Assembly: GCF_000719265.1 (NCBI RefSeq)
Contig: NZ_JOFL01000029.1
Location: 3,818 to 67,817, forward strand
Direction of reading: 5' to 3'
Origin: Streptomyces roseoverticillatus
Lineage (GTDB): Bacteria; Actinomycetota; Actinomycetes; Streptomycetales; Streptomycetaceae
DNA: 64,000 bases
The position numbers were made by a program, and so were the translations under genes. Of this stretch, positions 1 to 8,641 are shown piece after piece (position 1 is the first letter of the stretch; each line of letters opens with the position of its first letter). The notes beneath the pieces were generated by a model. That model saw only the letters and a list, made by a program, of their open reading frames with translations, was not told the DNA's origin and ran no database searches.

Positions 1-1
1 C

Positions 2-1984
2 TTCCGGCGGTTGTGGCGGGCCGGGCAGATGCTGTCCGACGGCGCGGCCGCGGGGCCGGTCCACCCGCTGCTGAGGCTGTACGTGCGCTGGGTGCGGCGG
101 CCGCTGCTGCCCGCGATGCGGCTGTGGCGGCGCAACATCCAGCTGCGCGTGGTCGCCACGACGCTGCTGATGTCGGTGGGCGTGGTGCTGCTGCTCGGCG
201 TGGTCGTCATCGGGCAGGTCCGCAACGGCCTGCTGGAGGCCAAGCGGCACGCGTCGCTGAGCCAGGCCGAGGGCGGTTTCAAGGCCGCGCGGGACGCCGC
301 CGACGCCGCGGGCGACACCCGCGGGCAGGACGCCCAGTCGGGCAGCCGCAGCGGCACCGATCCCGGTGCCTGGCTGACGGCGCAGGTGCAGCAGCTGTCC
401 AGCGGCGGGCAGGGCGTCTACCACGTGGTGGCGCTCAGCTCCGGGGGCGGCGACCTCGCGTACGGCGATCCGGGCTACGGCGACGTGTCGTCCGCCGGCG
501 CGCGCGGCCCGCGTGCCTCCGGTGACATCGACCCCGAGGCCAGCATCCCCGCCGACCTGCGGAAACAGCTGGACACCAAGACCGGGGCGCTGTGGAAGTC
601 CGCGTCGGTCAAGCACAACTCCTCCGACGAGGGCGAGCCCGCGCTGGTCGTCGGCAAGCGCATGTACGACCCCAACGGCAAGGCGTACCAGCTGTACTAC
701 CTCTTCCCGTACACCCAGGAGGAGAAGTCGCTGGGCCTGGTCAGGGGCACGCTCGCGACCGCCGGGGTGTTCGTGGTCGTGCTGCTCGGGGCCATCGCCT
801 GGCTCGTGGTGCGGCAGATCGTCACTCCCGTGCGGATGGCCGCCAGCATCTCCGAGCGGCTCGCGGCGGGCGTGCTGCAGGAACGTATGAAGGTCACGGG
901 CGAGGACGACATCGCCCGTCTCGGTGAAGCCTTCAACAAGATGGCGCAGAACCTCCAGGTCAAGATCCAGCAGCTGGAGCAGCTGTCGCGGATGCAGCGC
1001 CGGTTCGTCTCGGACGTCTCGCACGAGCTGCGGACGCCGCTGACGACCGTCCGCATGGCCGCCGAGGTCATCCACGAGGCCCGTGAGGACTTCGACCCGG
1101 TCACCGCGCGCTCGGCGGAGCTGTTGTACGGGCAGGTCGACCGTTTCGAGTCGCTGCTGGCCGACCTGCTGGAGATCAGCCGTTTCGACGCGGGCGCCGC
1201 GGCCCTGGAGGCCGAGCCGGTCGACCTGCGGGACGTCGTGAACCGGGTGATCGAGGGTGCTTTGCCGCTTGCCGACCGCAAGGGCAGCCGGCTGCTGGTC
1301 CGGGGCGCGGAGCAGCCCGTGACGGCGGAGGCCGACTCGCGGCGCGTGGAGCGCGTGCTGCGCAACCTCGTGGTCAACGCCGTGGAGCACGGCGAGGGCC
1401 GGGACGTGATCGTCCGGCTGGCGACGGCCGGCGGCGCGGTCGCGGTCGCCGTACGGGACTACGGCGTGGGGCTCAAGCCCGGCGAGGCGACGCGCGTGTT
1501 CAACCGCTTCTGGCGTGCCGACCCCGCGCGCGCCCGCACCACCGGCGGTACGGGCCTGGGCCTGTCGATCGCCGTCGAGGACGCGCGCCTGCACGGCGGC
1601 TGGCTGCAGGCGTGGGGCGAGCCGGGCGGCGGCTCGCAGTTCCGGCTGACCCTGCCCGCCGCCGCGGGCGACACGCTGCGCGGATCGCCGATCCCGCTGG
1701 AGCCGGAGGACTCGCGGCGCAACCGCGGGCTGAACGACGCCGGGGTGCCGCTGGCCGTCACCGGCCGGTCCGGAGGCGTGCCGCCGCAGGGCAGCGGCCT
1801 GACGCCCGTACCGCCGCAGGCGAAGAACGTGCCCGCCGTGGACCCGGCGGCGCTGCCGGGCAGCGGCGCCCGCGTGGTTGCCCGGGCGGGCGGGCAGGGC
1901 CATGCGCAGGACGGTGGCAAGCCCGCGGCCGGTGCCGCGGAGGAACGTGCGGGAGAACGCGAAGGGCGGGCGCGTGGGCGCTGA
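2..1984 (+). CDS. mtrB: MtrB sensor histidine kinase (5' end outside window)
   Basis: Membrane sensor kinase of the MtrA-MtrB two-component system, which links envelope state to cell division and development in actinobacteria. In the visible frame there is a basic N-terminus, a first membrane helix (about residues 50-75), an extracytoplasmic segment of about 180 residues, a second helix near residue 255, a HAMP region, a HisKA box with the motif VSHELRTPL (His near residue 341), and an ATPase domain with N-box NLVVNAVEHG, DYGVGL and GTGLGL. The C-terminal tail of about 100 residues is Gly/Pro/Ala rich. The frame is open to the window edge; TTG at 11 or ATG at 29 could be starts, but the family usually has a longer N-terminus, so I read it as partial, with mtrA probably just upstream. 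The stop overlaps the lpqB start. Confidence 0.93.
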   Translation, partial: FRRLWRAGQMLSDGAAAGPVHPLLRLYVRWVRRPLLPAMRLWRRNIQLRVVATTLLMSVGVVLLLGVVVIGQVRNGLLEAKRHASLSQAEGGFKAARDAADAAGDTRGQDAQSGSRSGTDPGAWLTAQVQQLSSGGQGVYHVVALSSGGGDLAYGDPGYGDVSSAGARGPRASGDIDPEASIPADLRKQLDTKTGALWKSASVKHNSSDEGEPALVVGKRMYDPNGKAYQLYYLFPYTQEEKSLGLVRGTLATAGVFVVVLLGAIAWLVVRQIVTPVRMAASISERLAAGVLQERMKVTGEDDIARLGEAFNKMAQNLQVKIQQLEQLSRMQRRFVSDVSHELRTPLTTVRMAAEVIHEAREDFDPVTARSAELLYGQVDRFESLLADLLEISRFDAGAAALEAEPVDLRDVVNRVIEGALPLADRKGSRLLVRGAEQPVTAEADSRRVERVLRNLVVNAVEHGEGRDVIVRLATAGGAVAVAVRDYGVGLKPGEATRVFNRFWRADPARARTTGGTGLGLSIAVEDARLHGGWLQAWGEPGGGSQFRLTLPAAAGDTLRGSPIPLEPEDSRRNRGLNDAGVPLAVTGRSGGVPPQGSGLTPVPPQAKNVPAVDPAALPGSGARVVARAGGQGHAQDGGKPAAGAAEERAGEREGRARGR

Positions 1985-3815
1985 ACGCAATCGGCGCCGG
2001 CGGGCGCTCGGCTCGCGCCGGCGGACCGCCGGGTTCGGCGCGCTCGTCGTCAGCGGCGCGCTGCTGGCCGGGTGCGCCTCGATGCCCGACAGCGGTGAGG
2101 TGCGGCCGGTCGACTCGTCGCAGCGCGCCGATGCGGACTCGCAGGTGCGGGTCTACGGCGTGGCGCCGCACAAGGGCGAGCGCCCGCAGGAGCTGGTGAC
2201 GGGCTTCCTGGAGGCCATCACCAGCGACGACCCGGACTACGGCACGGCCCGCATGTACCTGGCCAAGAGCAAGCAGCGGGAGTGGGACCCGGCCGGTGGT
2301 GACACGGTGGTGCTCGCGGAACCCCCGCAGGTGCACGTGGAGCGCGCCGACGACCGGGATCAGGACTACGTCGTCACCCTGATCGGCAAGCAGGTCGCCA
2401 GGATCGACCCCAAGCACGCCTACAAGCCGGAAGAGGCCACGTACAAGGAGCGGATCCACGTCGCGCGCGAGCGCGGCGAGTGGCGCATCGACGCGCTGCC
2501 GTCCGGGCTGGTGCTCGGCGTCGCCGACTTCCAGCGCATCTACCGCTCCGTCAACAAGTACTACTTCGCGGAGCTGGGCACGTCCGCCCCGGGCAAGGGC
2601 CGGGAGATCCTCGTCGCCGACCCCGTCTACCTCCGCAAGCGCATAGACCCCGTGACCTCCACGGTCAACGCCGTGCTGGACGGGCCGACCAACTGGCTGG
2701 ACCCGGTGGCCGCGACGGCCTTCCCGACCGGCACCAAGGTCGTGGACCAGCGGCTCTCCGTGGACGACTCCAACGCCCTGAAGATCCGCCTCAACGGGAA
2801 GGCCGCGGGCACCAACCAGGAGCAGTGCCGGCGCATGGCCGCGCAGCTCCTCTACACCGTGCAGGACCAGTCGGCGAAGGTCTCCCAGGTGGTGCTGCAG
2901 CGGGAGAACGGCTCGCAGCTGTGCTCGCTGGCCCGGGAGGACGCGCGCAAGTACGCCCCCGACCAGGTCGCCGGCCGCGGCGCCGACCAGCAGTACTTCG
3001 TGGACGCGCAGCACCGGATGGTGAGCCTGGCCGACGGCGACGAGGAACCGCGCCGGGTGCCGGGGCCCTTCGGGTCCGACAACGCCCTGCAACTGCGCTC
3101 GGTCGCCGTGGACCGGAAGGAGCAGCGCGCCGCGGGCGTGGCGAACAACGGCCAGGCGCTGTACGTCACGGGCATGGAGGCCGGCGCGTCGCTGGGCGAT
3201 CCGCGGGTGACCGCGCGCGGCGGCGTGAAGTCGGGTCTGACGGCTCCCAGTTGGGACGGCCTCGGTGATCTGTGGGTCGCCGACCAGGACCCGGACCGGC
3301 CGCGGCTGCTGCGGCTGCCGGGCGGCACGGGCAGCCCGGAGGAGGTCCAGGTGCCGCGGCTCGACGGGCGCATCACCGGGCTGCGGGTCGCGGCCGACGG
3401 GGTGCGGGTCGCGCTGCTGGTGACCAAGGGCGACCGTACGAGCCTGAAGCTGGGCCGGGTCGAGCGGCGCGTGAGCGCCGGGCGGCTGAGCCTGTCGGTG
3501 CAGGAACTGCGCTCCGTGGCGCCGCGGTTGGAGCAGGTCGACGCGGTGTCGTGGGCGGGCGGGAGCCGGCTGCTGGTCGCGGGGAACGAGCAGGGCGGGC
3601 TGCAGCAGCTGCAGTACGTCGACACGGACGGCTCGCTGTCGAACGCCTCCGCGCTGCCCGGGATCACGGGAGTGCGCGGCGTCGCGGCGTCGGAGAGTGC
3701 GGCCAAGGCGCCGGCGCTGGTGGCGGAGCGGGACGGCGGGATCGTCCGGCTGCTGCCGGACAGCAACTGGAAGCTGGTGACCAAGGAAGGCTCCGCGCCG
3801 GTCTATCCGGGGTAG
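1974..3815 (+). CDS. lpqB: LpqB lipoprotein, partner of MtrAB
   Basis: Secreted lipoprotein of 613 residues that modulates MtrB signalling in actinobacteria. The GTG at 1974 overlaps the end of mtrB by 11 bases and gives a basic N-terminus, a hydrophobic stretch and a lipobox LLAGC with Cys at residue 34. Next comes a GerMN-type domain (roughly residues 200-320, including VNAVLDGPTNWLDP) and a C-terminal region of repeated strands typical of the LpqB beta-propeller. An upstream in-frame start at 1878 would lie deep inside mtrB and put a long tail before the signal peptide, so it is not chosen. The overlap implies translational coupling with mtrB. Confidence 0.93.
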   Translation: MGAERNRRRRALGSRRRTAGFGALVVSGALLAGCASMPDSGEVRPVDSSQRADADSQVRVYGVAPHKGERPQELVTGFLEAITSDDPDYGTARMYLAKSKQREWDPAGGDTVVLAEPPQVHVERADDRDQDYVVTLIGKQVARIDPKHAYKPEEATYKERIHVARERGEWRIDALPSGLVLGVADFQRIYRSVNKYYFAELGTSAPGKGREILVADPVYLRKRIDPVTSTVNAVLDGPTNWLDPVAATAFPTGTKVVDQRLSVDDSNALKIRLNGKAAGTNQEQCRRMAAQLLYTVQDQSAKVSQVVLQRENGSQLCSLAREDARKYAPDQVAGRGADQQYFVDAQHRMVSLADGDEEPRRVPGPFGSDNALQLRSVAVDRKEQRAAGVANNGQALYVTGMEAGASLGDPRVTARGGVKSGLTAPSWDGLGDLWVADQDPDRPRLLRLPGGTGSPEEVQVPRLDGRITGLRVAADGVRVALLVTKGDRTSLKLGRVERRVSAGRLSLSVQELRSVAPRLEQVDAVSWAGGSRLLVAGNEQGGLQQLQYVDTDGSLSNASALPGITGVRGVAASESAAKAPALVAERDGGIVRLLPDSNWKLVTKEGSAPVYPG

Positions 3816-3817
3816 CG

Positions 3818-3854
3818 GGCGGCCCGCGCCGGGGCGGCGCGGGCGCGGGCCGCC
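3818..3854 (+). terminator. GC hairpin after lpqB
   Basis: The arm GGCGGCCCGCGCC (3818-3830) pairs with GGCGCGG...GGCCGCC (3836-3854), with a small bulge. There is no U tract, as is common for Streptomyces terminators. It lies immediately after the lpqB stop. Confidence 0.4.
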
Positions 3855-3941
3855 GGGGTGCGCCAGGGGTGTTCCGCGGGGCCGCGCCGAGAGTTTTCCA
3901 CAGGGGTGGCGGGGTGCCGTCGCCGGCGGGACAGTGGATCT

Positions 3942-4694
3942 GTGCGCGGGTGGTGGCAGGAGATCGCCGGGCTGGTGCTTCCGGGCGAGTGCGCGGGGTG
4001 CGGGCGGCCGCGGTCCGTGCTGTGCGAGGTGTGCCGGGCGGCGCTCGGCGGGGGCGGCGCGTGGCGCGTCAGGCCGGATCCTGAGCCGGCCGGGCTGCCA
4101 CCGGTCCACGCCGCCGCGCGGTACGAGGGCCCGGTGCGGTCGGCGCTGCTCGCACACAAGGAACGTGGGGCGCTGGGGCTGGCGGGGCCGCTGGGGGCCG
4201 CCCTGGCGGATGCGGTGCGCTCCGCGGCCAGTGGCCCGGGCGGTGGCCGGCGGGGCGGGGGAGGGGCCCTGGAGACCGGTGAAAGGCCCTTGCTGCTCGT
4301 TCCCGTCCCCTCCGCCCGCCGTGCCGTCGCCGCCCGGGGTCACGACGCCGGCCGGCGGCTCGCTCTCGGCGCCGCGCGGGCGCTTCGTGCGGGCGGGCTT
4401 CCGGTCGCCGTGGCGGCCGTGCTGCGGCAGTGCAGGATCGTCGCCGATCAGGCCGGGCTCGGCGCCCGGCAGCGCAGAGCGAATGTCGCCGGTGCACTAG
4501 GGGTACGTATGGGAACAGAGAGGCTGTTGATGCGCGAAGGGTCGGTGGTGCTGGTAGACGACCTGATGACCACCGGGGCCTCGCTGACCGAGGCGGCCCG
4601 TGCCGTCTCGCTCGCGGGCGGGCGCGTGCTGGGCGCCGCCGTCGTGGCCGCGTCCGGAGTTCCCCCGCTCTCGGCCGAAAAGAACCGGAACTGA
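3942..4694 (+). CDS. ComF family phosphoribosyltransferase-like protein
   Basis: A 250-residue member of the ComF/amidophosphoribosyltransferase-like family, linked in other bacteria to DNA uptake; its substrate in Streptomyces is unknown. The N-terminus carries a zinc-ribbon pair CAGC...CEVC (residues 14-32). The PRPP-binding loop VVLVDDLMTTGAS is at residues 202-214. GTG at 3942 is chosen because it places the conserved WWQEIAGLVLPGECAGCG right after the start; an earlier in-frame start at 3858 would add an unconserved Arg/Gly-rich tail through the lpqB hairpin. It follows lpqB on the same strand with 126 bases between. Confidence 0.85.
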   Translation: MRGWWQEIAGLVLPGECAGCGRPRSVLCEVCRAALGGGGAWRVRPDPEPAGLPPVHAAARYEGPVRSALLAHKERGALGLAGPLGAALADAVRSAASGPGGGRRGGGGALETGERPLLLVPVPSARRAVAARGHDAGRRLALGAARALRAGGLPVAVAAVLRQCRIVADQAGLGARQRRANVAGALGVRMGTERLLMREGSVVLVDDLMTTGASLTEAARAVSLAGGRVLGAAVVAASGVPPLSAEKNRN

Positions 4695-5010
4695 AGGGCA
4701 ATGTCATTCGTTGCTGATGGTAACGGCAGGGAAACACCTGAATGGAGGTACGCCCCGGTAGGGGCTACCGACAGGCGTCCGAGCGAGATATGTTCGGTTG
4801 TGAGGAATGGCAGGGGCTATGCCTCGCATTTCCGAATGGCGCGCTTTGCGCGCTTTCGCGGAAGCTTGAAGTCGATGGGGTGCAGACCTTGCCGATGGGG
4901 GAGGAGGAGGTGAAAACCGCCAAGTCGGTGGCTCCGGGTATCCCCGGAGTCTGATGCAAGAGGGATGCGCTCCGCACCTTCGGCGGGGCGATCCGGGAAC
5001 GGAGTTCTGC
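4695..5010 (+). promoter_or_regulatory. long leader region upstream of hpf
   Basis: No convincing gene lies in this 316-base gap. Visible elements are a hairpin GCCCC-GGTA-GGGGC (4752-4765), an inverted stretch GCGCGC-TTT-GCGCGC near 4847, a purine-rich Shine-Dalgarno-like run ending at 4909, a 14-codon open frame starting GTG at 4910 (MKTAKSVAPGIPGV), and a perfect hairpin CTCCGGG-TATC-CCCGGAG (4932-4949) inside that frame. A second frame of 70 codons (4701-4913) ends on the same GTGA. It looks like a regulated 5' leader, but the promoter could not be fixed. Confidence 0.4.
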
Positions 5011-5700
5011 GTGGACATCGTCGTCAAAGGCCGCAAGACCGAGGTGCCCGAGCGCTTCCGCAAGCACGTGGCCGAGAAGCTGAAGCTGGACAAGATCCAG
5101 AAGCTCGACGGCAAGGTGATCAGCCTCGACGTCGAGGTGTCCAAGGAGCCCAACCCCAGGCAGGCCGACCGCTCCGACCGGGTGGAGATCACGGTGCGTT
5201 CCCGTGGCCCGGTGATCCGCGCGGAGGCCGCAGCAACCGATCCGTACGTCGCACTGGACCTGGCCACCAGCAAGCTCGAAGCACGACTTCGCAAGGAGAA
5301 CGACAAGCGCCACACCCGGCGGGGCAACGGCCGCATTCCCGCGAGCGATGTCGCATCGACCGTCATCGGCGCCGCCGAGCTCACCGACAGCGGTGAACTC
5401 GCCGCCGAGCAGGCGTCGGACGGAGTGCCGGTCACCCGCATGGGATCCCTGGAGATCCGGGGAGAAGGCCCCGTGGTGGTCCGCGAGAAGACCCACTCCG
5501 CAGCGCCCATGAGCCTCGACCAGGCGCTCTACGAAATGGAGCTGGTCGGGCACGACTTCTACCTGTTCGTCGACTCCGACACCAAGCAACCGAGTGTCGT
5601 CTACCGGCGGCACGCCTACGACTACGGCGTCATCCACCTCAATTCCGACCCGCTCTTCGAAGGAGAGCCCGGTGGTGCGGGCGGGGAGCTGGGCGGCTGA
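5011..5700 (+). CDS. hpf: Long-form ribosome hibernation promoting factor
   Basis: A 229-residue protein that binds the 30S subunit and promotes ribosome dimerisation and inactivation under stress or dormancy. The N-terminal half is an S30AE/YfiA domain beginning VDIVVKGRKTEVPERFRKHV. The C-terminal domain (about residues 170-220) has the hallmark of long HPF, including MSLDQALYEMELVGHDFYLF and VVYRRHAYDYGVIHL, which drives 100S formation. GTG at 5011 is chosen because the S30AE fold starts exactly there; the in-frame ATG at 4954 would add a 19-residue tail without homology. Confidence 0.92.
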   Translation: MDIVVKGRKTEVPERFRKHVAEKLKLDKIQKLDGKVISLDVEVSKEPNPRQADRSDRVEITVRSRGPVIRAEAAATDPYVALDLATSKLEARLRKENDKRHTRRGNGRIPASDVASTVIGAAELTDSGELAAEQASDGVPVTRMGSLEIRGEGPVVVREKTHSAAPMSLDQALYEMELVGHDFYLFVDSDTKQPSVVYRRHAYDYGVIHLNSDPLFEGEPGGAGGELGG

Positions 5701-5702
5701 AT

Positions 5703-5722
5703 CGGGAGGCCCCGGCCTCCCG
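5703..5722 (+). terminator. hairpin after hpf
   Basis: A perfect inverted repeat CGGGAGGCC-CC-GGCCTCCCG starts two bases after the hpf stop. There is no U tract. Confidence 0.45.
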
Positions 5723-5751
5723 CGTCCCACGCCGTAGTCCACCCGAAGCCA

Positions 5752-5789
5752 GGTGCCCTCGGAGCGCGCCCCCGCGCTCCCGGGGCACC
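5752..5789 (+). terminator. second strong hairpin between hpf and the response regulator gene
   Basis: GGTGCCC-TC-GGAGCGCG pairs with CGCGCTCC-CG-GGGCACC: 15 paired positions with a two-base internal mismatch and a four-base loop of C. It could end hpf transcription or shape the leader of the next gene. Confidence 0.4.
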
Positions 5790-5958
5790 GGCGTGCGACG
5801 GCAGGTACCCGGGGAACGCGCTGCCCGGCGTCCCGGCATGAAATCATGACCCCGGCAGCCAACCACCGGCACCGGGGAACCGGTTGGGCGGCACAGCACG
5901 CAGCACAGTGCAACCGCGAGGGGCTCTGGGCCTTCAGGGGTCTTCAGGGGGAGGAACA

Positions 5959-6702
5959 ATGGCGGACAGGTTCGGGCCCGTACTCGAGCCCGGCGAGGAC
6001 GACGACGAAGGCTCCTGCACGGACAGGGGCGTGGCGCGCGAGGAGCCCATCCGGGTCCTGGTCGTGGACGACCACGCGCTCTTCCGCCGGGGTCTGGAGA
6101 TCGTCCTGGCCCAGGAGGAGGACATCCAGGTCGTCGGTGAGGCCGGGGACGGCGCGGAGGCCGTGGACAAGGCCGCGGATCTGCTGCCCGACATCGTGCT
6201 GATGGACGTCCGCATGCCCAAGCGCGGTGGCATCGAGGCCTGCACCTCCATCAAGGAGGTGGCCCCCAGCGCGAAGATCATCATGCTGACGATCAGCGAT
6301 GAGGAGGCCGATCTCTACGACGCCATCAAGGCCGGGGCCACCGGCTATCTCCTCAAGGAGATCTCCACCGACGAGGTCGCGACGGCGATCCGGGCGGTGG
6401 CGGACGGGCAGTCGCAGATCAGCCCCTCGATGGCCTCCAAGCTCCTCACCGAGTTCAAGTCGATGATCCAGCGCACGGACGAGCGGCGGCTGGTGCCGGC
6501 GCCCCGGCTGACCGACCGTGAGCTGGAGGTCCTCAAGCTGGTGGCCACGGGGATGAACAACCGCGACATCGCCAAGGAGTTGTTCATCTCCGAGAACACC
6601 GTCAAGAACCACGTGCGGAACATCCTGGAGAAGCTGCAGCTGCACTCCAGGATGGAGGCGGTGGTGTACGCGATGCGGGAGAAGATCCTGGAGATCCGCT
6701 AG
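5959..6702 (+). CDS. NarL/LuxR-type response regulator, orphan
   Basis: A 247-residue two-component response regulator. The receiver domain has the acidic pair D37-D38 (in VLVVDDHALF), phospho-acceptor D83 (in IVLMDVRMPKRGG), a switch Thr in MLTISDEE and K133 in GYLLKEIS. The C-terminal LuxR/GerE HTH has LTDRELEVLKLVATGMNNRDIA and ISENTVKNHVRNILEKL. An N-terminal extension of about 30 acidic residues precedes the receiver. ATG at 5959 has a clear GGGGGAGGAA site upstream. No kinase gene is adjacent, so its partner is unknown. Confidence 0.9.
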   Translation: MADRFGPVLEPGEDDDEGSCTDRGVAREEPIRVLVVDDHALFRRGLEIVLAQEEDIQVVGEAGDGAEAVDKAADLLPDIVLMDVRMPKRGGIEACTSIKEVAPSAKIIMLTISDEEADLYDAIKAGATGYLLKEISTDEVATAIRAVADGQSQISPSMASKLLTEFKSMIQRTDERRLVPAPRLTDRELEVLKLVATGMNNRDIAKELFISENTVKNHVRNILEKLQLHSRMEAVVYAMREKILEIR

Positions 6703-6720
6703 CCGCGGCCGCGGTCAGAA

Positions 6721-6785
6721 GCAGCGGCCGCAGCCGTAGCGGCAGCCGGAAGCAGCGGGCGGCCGCAGCCGTAGCGGTAGCCGGA
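6721..6785. repeat. imperfect direct repeat between two genes
   Basis: GCAGCGGCCGCAGCCGTAGC (start of copy 1, 6721-6750) recurs at 6752-6785 with a four-base insertion near its 5' end and one C/T change near its 3' end. It fills the gap between the response regulator and the convergent YcaQ-like gene. Confidence 0.6.
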
Positions 6786-6805
6786 GGCCGGTGGGGCCGG
6801 TCGGG

Positions 6806-8005
6806 TCAGGCCAGGGCCTTCACCAGCTCCGCCGCCAGCTTCGCGTCGTCGCAGCGCTCGATGCGTACGGCGTGGCAGCCCACCCACTCCGCCGCCTCCT
6901 GCAGGGCCCGGGCCATGGGCTCCACGGCCTTGGGCCCGTCGAGGGAGACCTGCCGGGCCACCAGGGTGCTGCCGTCGCGCGCCGGGTCCACGCGGCCCAG
7001 CAGCCGGCCTCCGGCCAGCAGGGGCATCGCGAAGTAGCCATGTATGCGTTTGGTCTTCGGCACGTACGCCTCCAGGCGGTGGGTGAAGCCGAAGATCCGC
7101 TCGGTGCGGGGGCGGTCCCACACCAGCGAGTCGAAGGGCGACAGCAGCGTCGTGCGGTGCCGGCCGCGCGGCGGCGTCGCCAGGGCCGCCGGGTCGGCCC
7201 AGGCGGGCTTGGACCAGCCCTCCACCTCGACCGGCACCAGGCCGGTCTCCTCGATGACGGCGTCCACCTGCTCGCCCTTGAGGCGGTGGTAGTCGGCGAG
7301 GTCAGCCCTCGTCGCCACGCCCATCGCGGCACCGGCCTGCGCTACCAGGCGCCGGGTGCACGCGGCGTCGTCCAGGTCGTCGTGGAAGAGGCCGTCCGGG
7401 ACGGCGCGCTCGGCCAGGTCGTACACGCGCTTCCAGCCGCGCCGGCGGGTGCAGACCACCTCGCCGGTGTCCAGCAGCCACTCCACCGCGATCTTCGTCT
7501 CGGACCAGTCGTACCACTCGCCGCCGTTCTTGGCGCCGCCCAGCTCCGTGGCCGTCAGCGGGCCCTCGGCCTTCAGCCGGTCGCGGACGGCGGCGCACGA
7601 GCGCTCGGCGTCCTCCATCACGTGCCAGCGGTGGCCGCGGGCCTGGAAGGCCCGGCGCCGGAAGGCGAACAGCGGCCACTCCTCGACGGGCAGGATGCAC
7701 GCGGCGTGCGACCAGTACTCGAAGGCGTGGTCCCCCGACCAGTAGGCCGCCTCGACCGTGCCCCGCCCGACGGCGCCCAGCCGTGCGTACGGCACCAGCT
7801 CGTGCGAGCGGGCGAGCACCGAGATCGTGTCCAGCTGGACGGCCCCCAGCCGGCGCAGCACGCCGCGCGTCCCCGCCCGCCGGTCCGGGGCGCCGAGCAG
7901 GCCCTGGGCGCGCAGGGCCAGCCGGCGGGCGTCATCGGCCGACAGGTGGTGCTCCGGCGTGCGGGCGCCGGGCTTACGGGCCTTGGCGGAGGCGGCAGTT
8001 GTCAT
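6806..8005 (-). CDS. YcaQ-family winged-helix DNA glycosylase
   Basis: A 399-residue protein of the HTH_42 family, which includes DNA glycosylases that unhook interstrand crosslinks and remove bulky alkyl adducts (YcaQ/AlkX, AlkZ). It contains tandem winged helices and the signature LGAVQLDTISVLARSHELVPYARLG; the QLD triad (Q57, D59) matches the QxD catalytic motif of the YcaQ branch rather than the QxQ of AlkZ. ATG at 8005 is preferred over a GTG at 8035 because the latter only adds ten unconserved residues. The gene is convergent with the response regulator and is followed on its own strand by no partner. Confidence 0.82.
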   Translation of the reverse strand: MTTAASAKARKPGARTPEHHLSADDARRLALRAQGLLGAPDRRAGTRGVLRRLGAVQLDTISVLARSHELVPYARLGAVGRGTVEAAYWSGDHAFEYWSHAACILPVEEWPLFAFRRRAFQARGHRWHVMEDAERSCAAVRDRLKAEGPLTATELGGAKNGGEWYDWSETKIAVEWLLDTGEVVCTRRRGWKRVYDLAERAVPDGLFHDDLDDAACTRRLVAQAGAAMGVATRADLADYHRLKGEQVDAVIEETGLVPVEVEGWSKPAWADPAALATPPRGRHRTTLLSPFDSLVWDRPRTERIFGFTHRLEAYVPKTKRIHGYFAMPLLAGGRLLGRVDPARDGSTLVARQVSLDGPKAVEPMARALQEAAEWVGCHAVRIERCDDAKLAAELVKALA

Positions 8006-8050
8006 GCCGATCACCTTAGGCGGGGGCACTGACAACGCCTCCGGAGCCGG

Positions 8051-8641
8051 TCAGCCGCGCCCGGGAAAGGGCAGGTAGGGGGCGGCGGAGGGCAGTCCGA
8101 GGTCGGAGGGGAGCAGGGAGCCGACCCACGCGTCGCGGCGCGTGCCCGCGTGAGCGATCTTCGATCGCAGGGTGCCCTCCATCGTGAAGCCGGCCTTGAG
8201 GGCCACGGCGCGGGAGCCCTCGTTGCCGGCCTCCGCGTACCACTCCAGGCGTTCGACGCCGAGGCGCCCGAAGGCCCACCGGGCCGCCTCGCGGGCGGCT
8301 TCGGCGGTGTACCCGCGGCCGCGCTGCTCCTTGGCGGTCCAGTAGCCGAGCTCGGCCTGGTGTTCGCGGGAGGGCTGCGGGAGCCGCGCCAGGCTCATGG
8401 AGCCCGTCAGCCGGCCCTCCTCACGGGTGAATACGCCCCACGTGTAGACGGTGTCGTCGCGCCATCCGGCCGGGCAGGTCTCGCCGATGAAGGCCCGGGC
8501 GTCCTTAGGGGTGTAGGGAGAGGGCACGCTCGTGTACCGCGGGATGTCCGGGTCCTGGCAGGCGGCGTGCAGCGCGGCCGCGTCCGAGGTGGTGAAGGGG
8601 CGCAGCAGCAGGCGCTCGGTGGTGAGGCTCGTGGGCTCCAT
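8051..8641 (-). CDS. GNAT N-acetyltransferase (RimJ/RimL-like)
   Basis: A 196-residue GCN5-related acetyltransferase. It starts TTERLLLRPFTTSDAAALHA, typical of the RimJ/RimL/Acetyltransf_3 group, and has the acetyl-CoA loop ELGYWTAKEQRGRGYTAEAA followed by WYAEAGNEGSRAVALKAGF. ATG at 8641 is chosen because upstream in-frame codons give a Pro/Gly-rich tail. It sits 45 bases upstream of the YcaQ-like gene on the same strand and is divergent from secA. The substrate cannot be told from sequence. Confidence 0.8.
   Translation of the reverse strand: MEPTSLTTERLLLRPFTTSDAAALHAACQDPDIPRYTSVPSPYTPKDARAFIGETCPAGWRDDTVYTWGVFTREEGRLTGSMSLARLPQPSREHQAELGYWTAKEQRGRGYTAEAAREAARWAFGRLGVERLEWYAEAGNEGSRAVALKAGFTMEGTLRSKIAHAGTRRDAWVGSLLPSDLGLPSAAPYLPFPGRG

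Noticed and set aside
3894-3902. TTTTCCACA, one base off a DnaA box.
   Set aside because: A single copy in an intergenic gap with no cluster of boxes; not an origin signal.
1758-4343. A long minus-strand open frame over mtrB, lpqB and comF.
   Set aside because: It covers three well-supported genes on the other strand and shows no recognisable domain.
4701-4913. A 70-codon Arg-rich frame upstream of hpf.
   Set aside because: No homology is evident and it lies in a structured leader; kept only as a remark on the GTGA junction.
4936-4941. GGGTAT in the hpf leader, like a sigma-B -10 element.
   Set aside because: No GTTT -35 lies at 14-16 bases upstream, and the bases are part of a hairpin.
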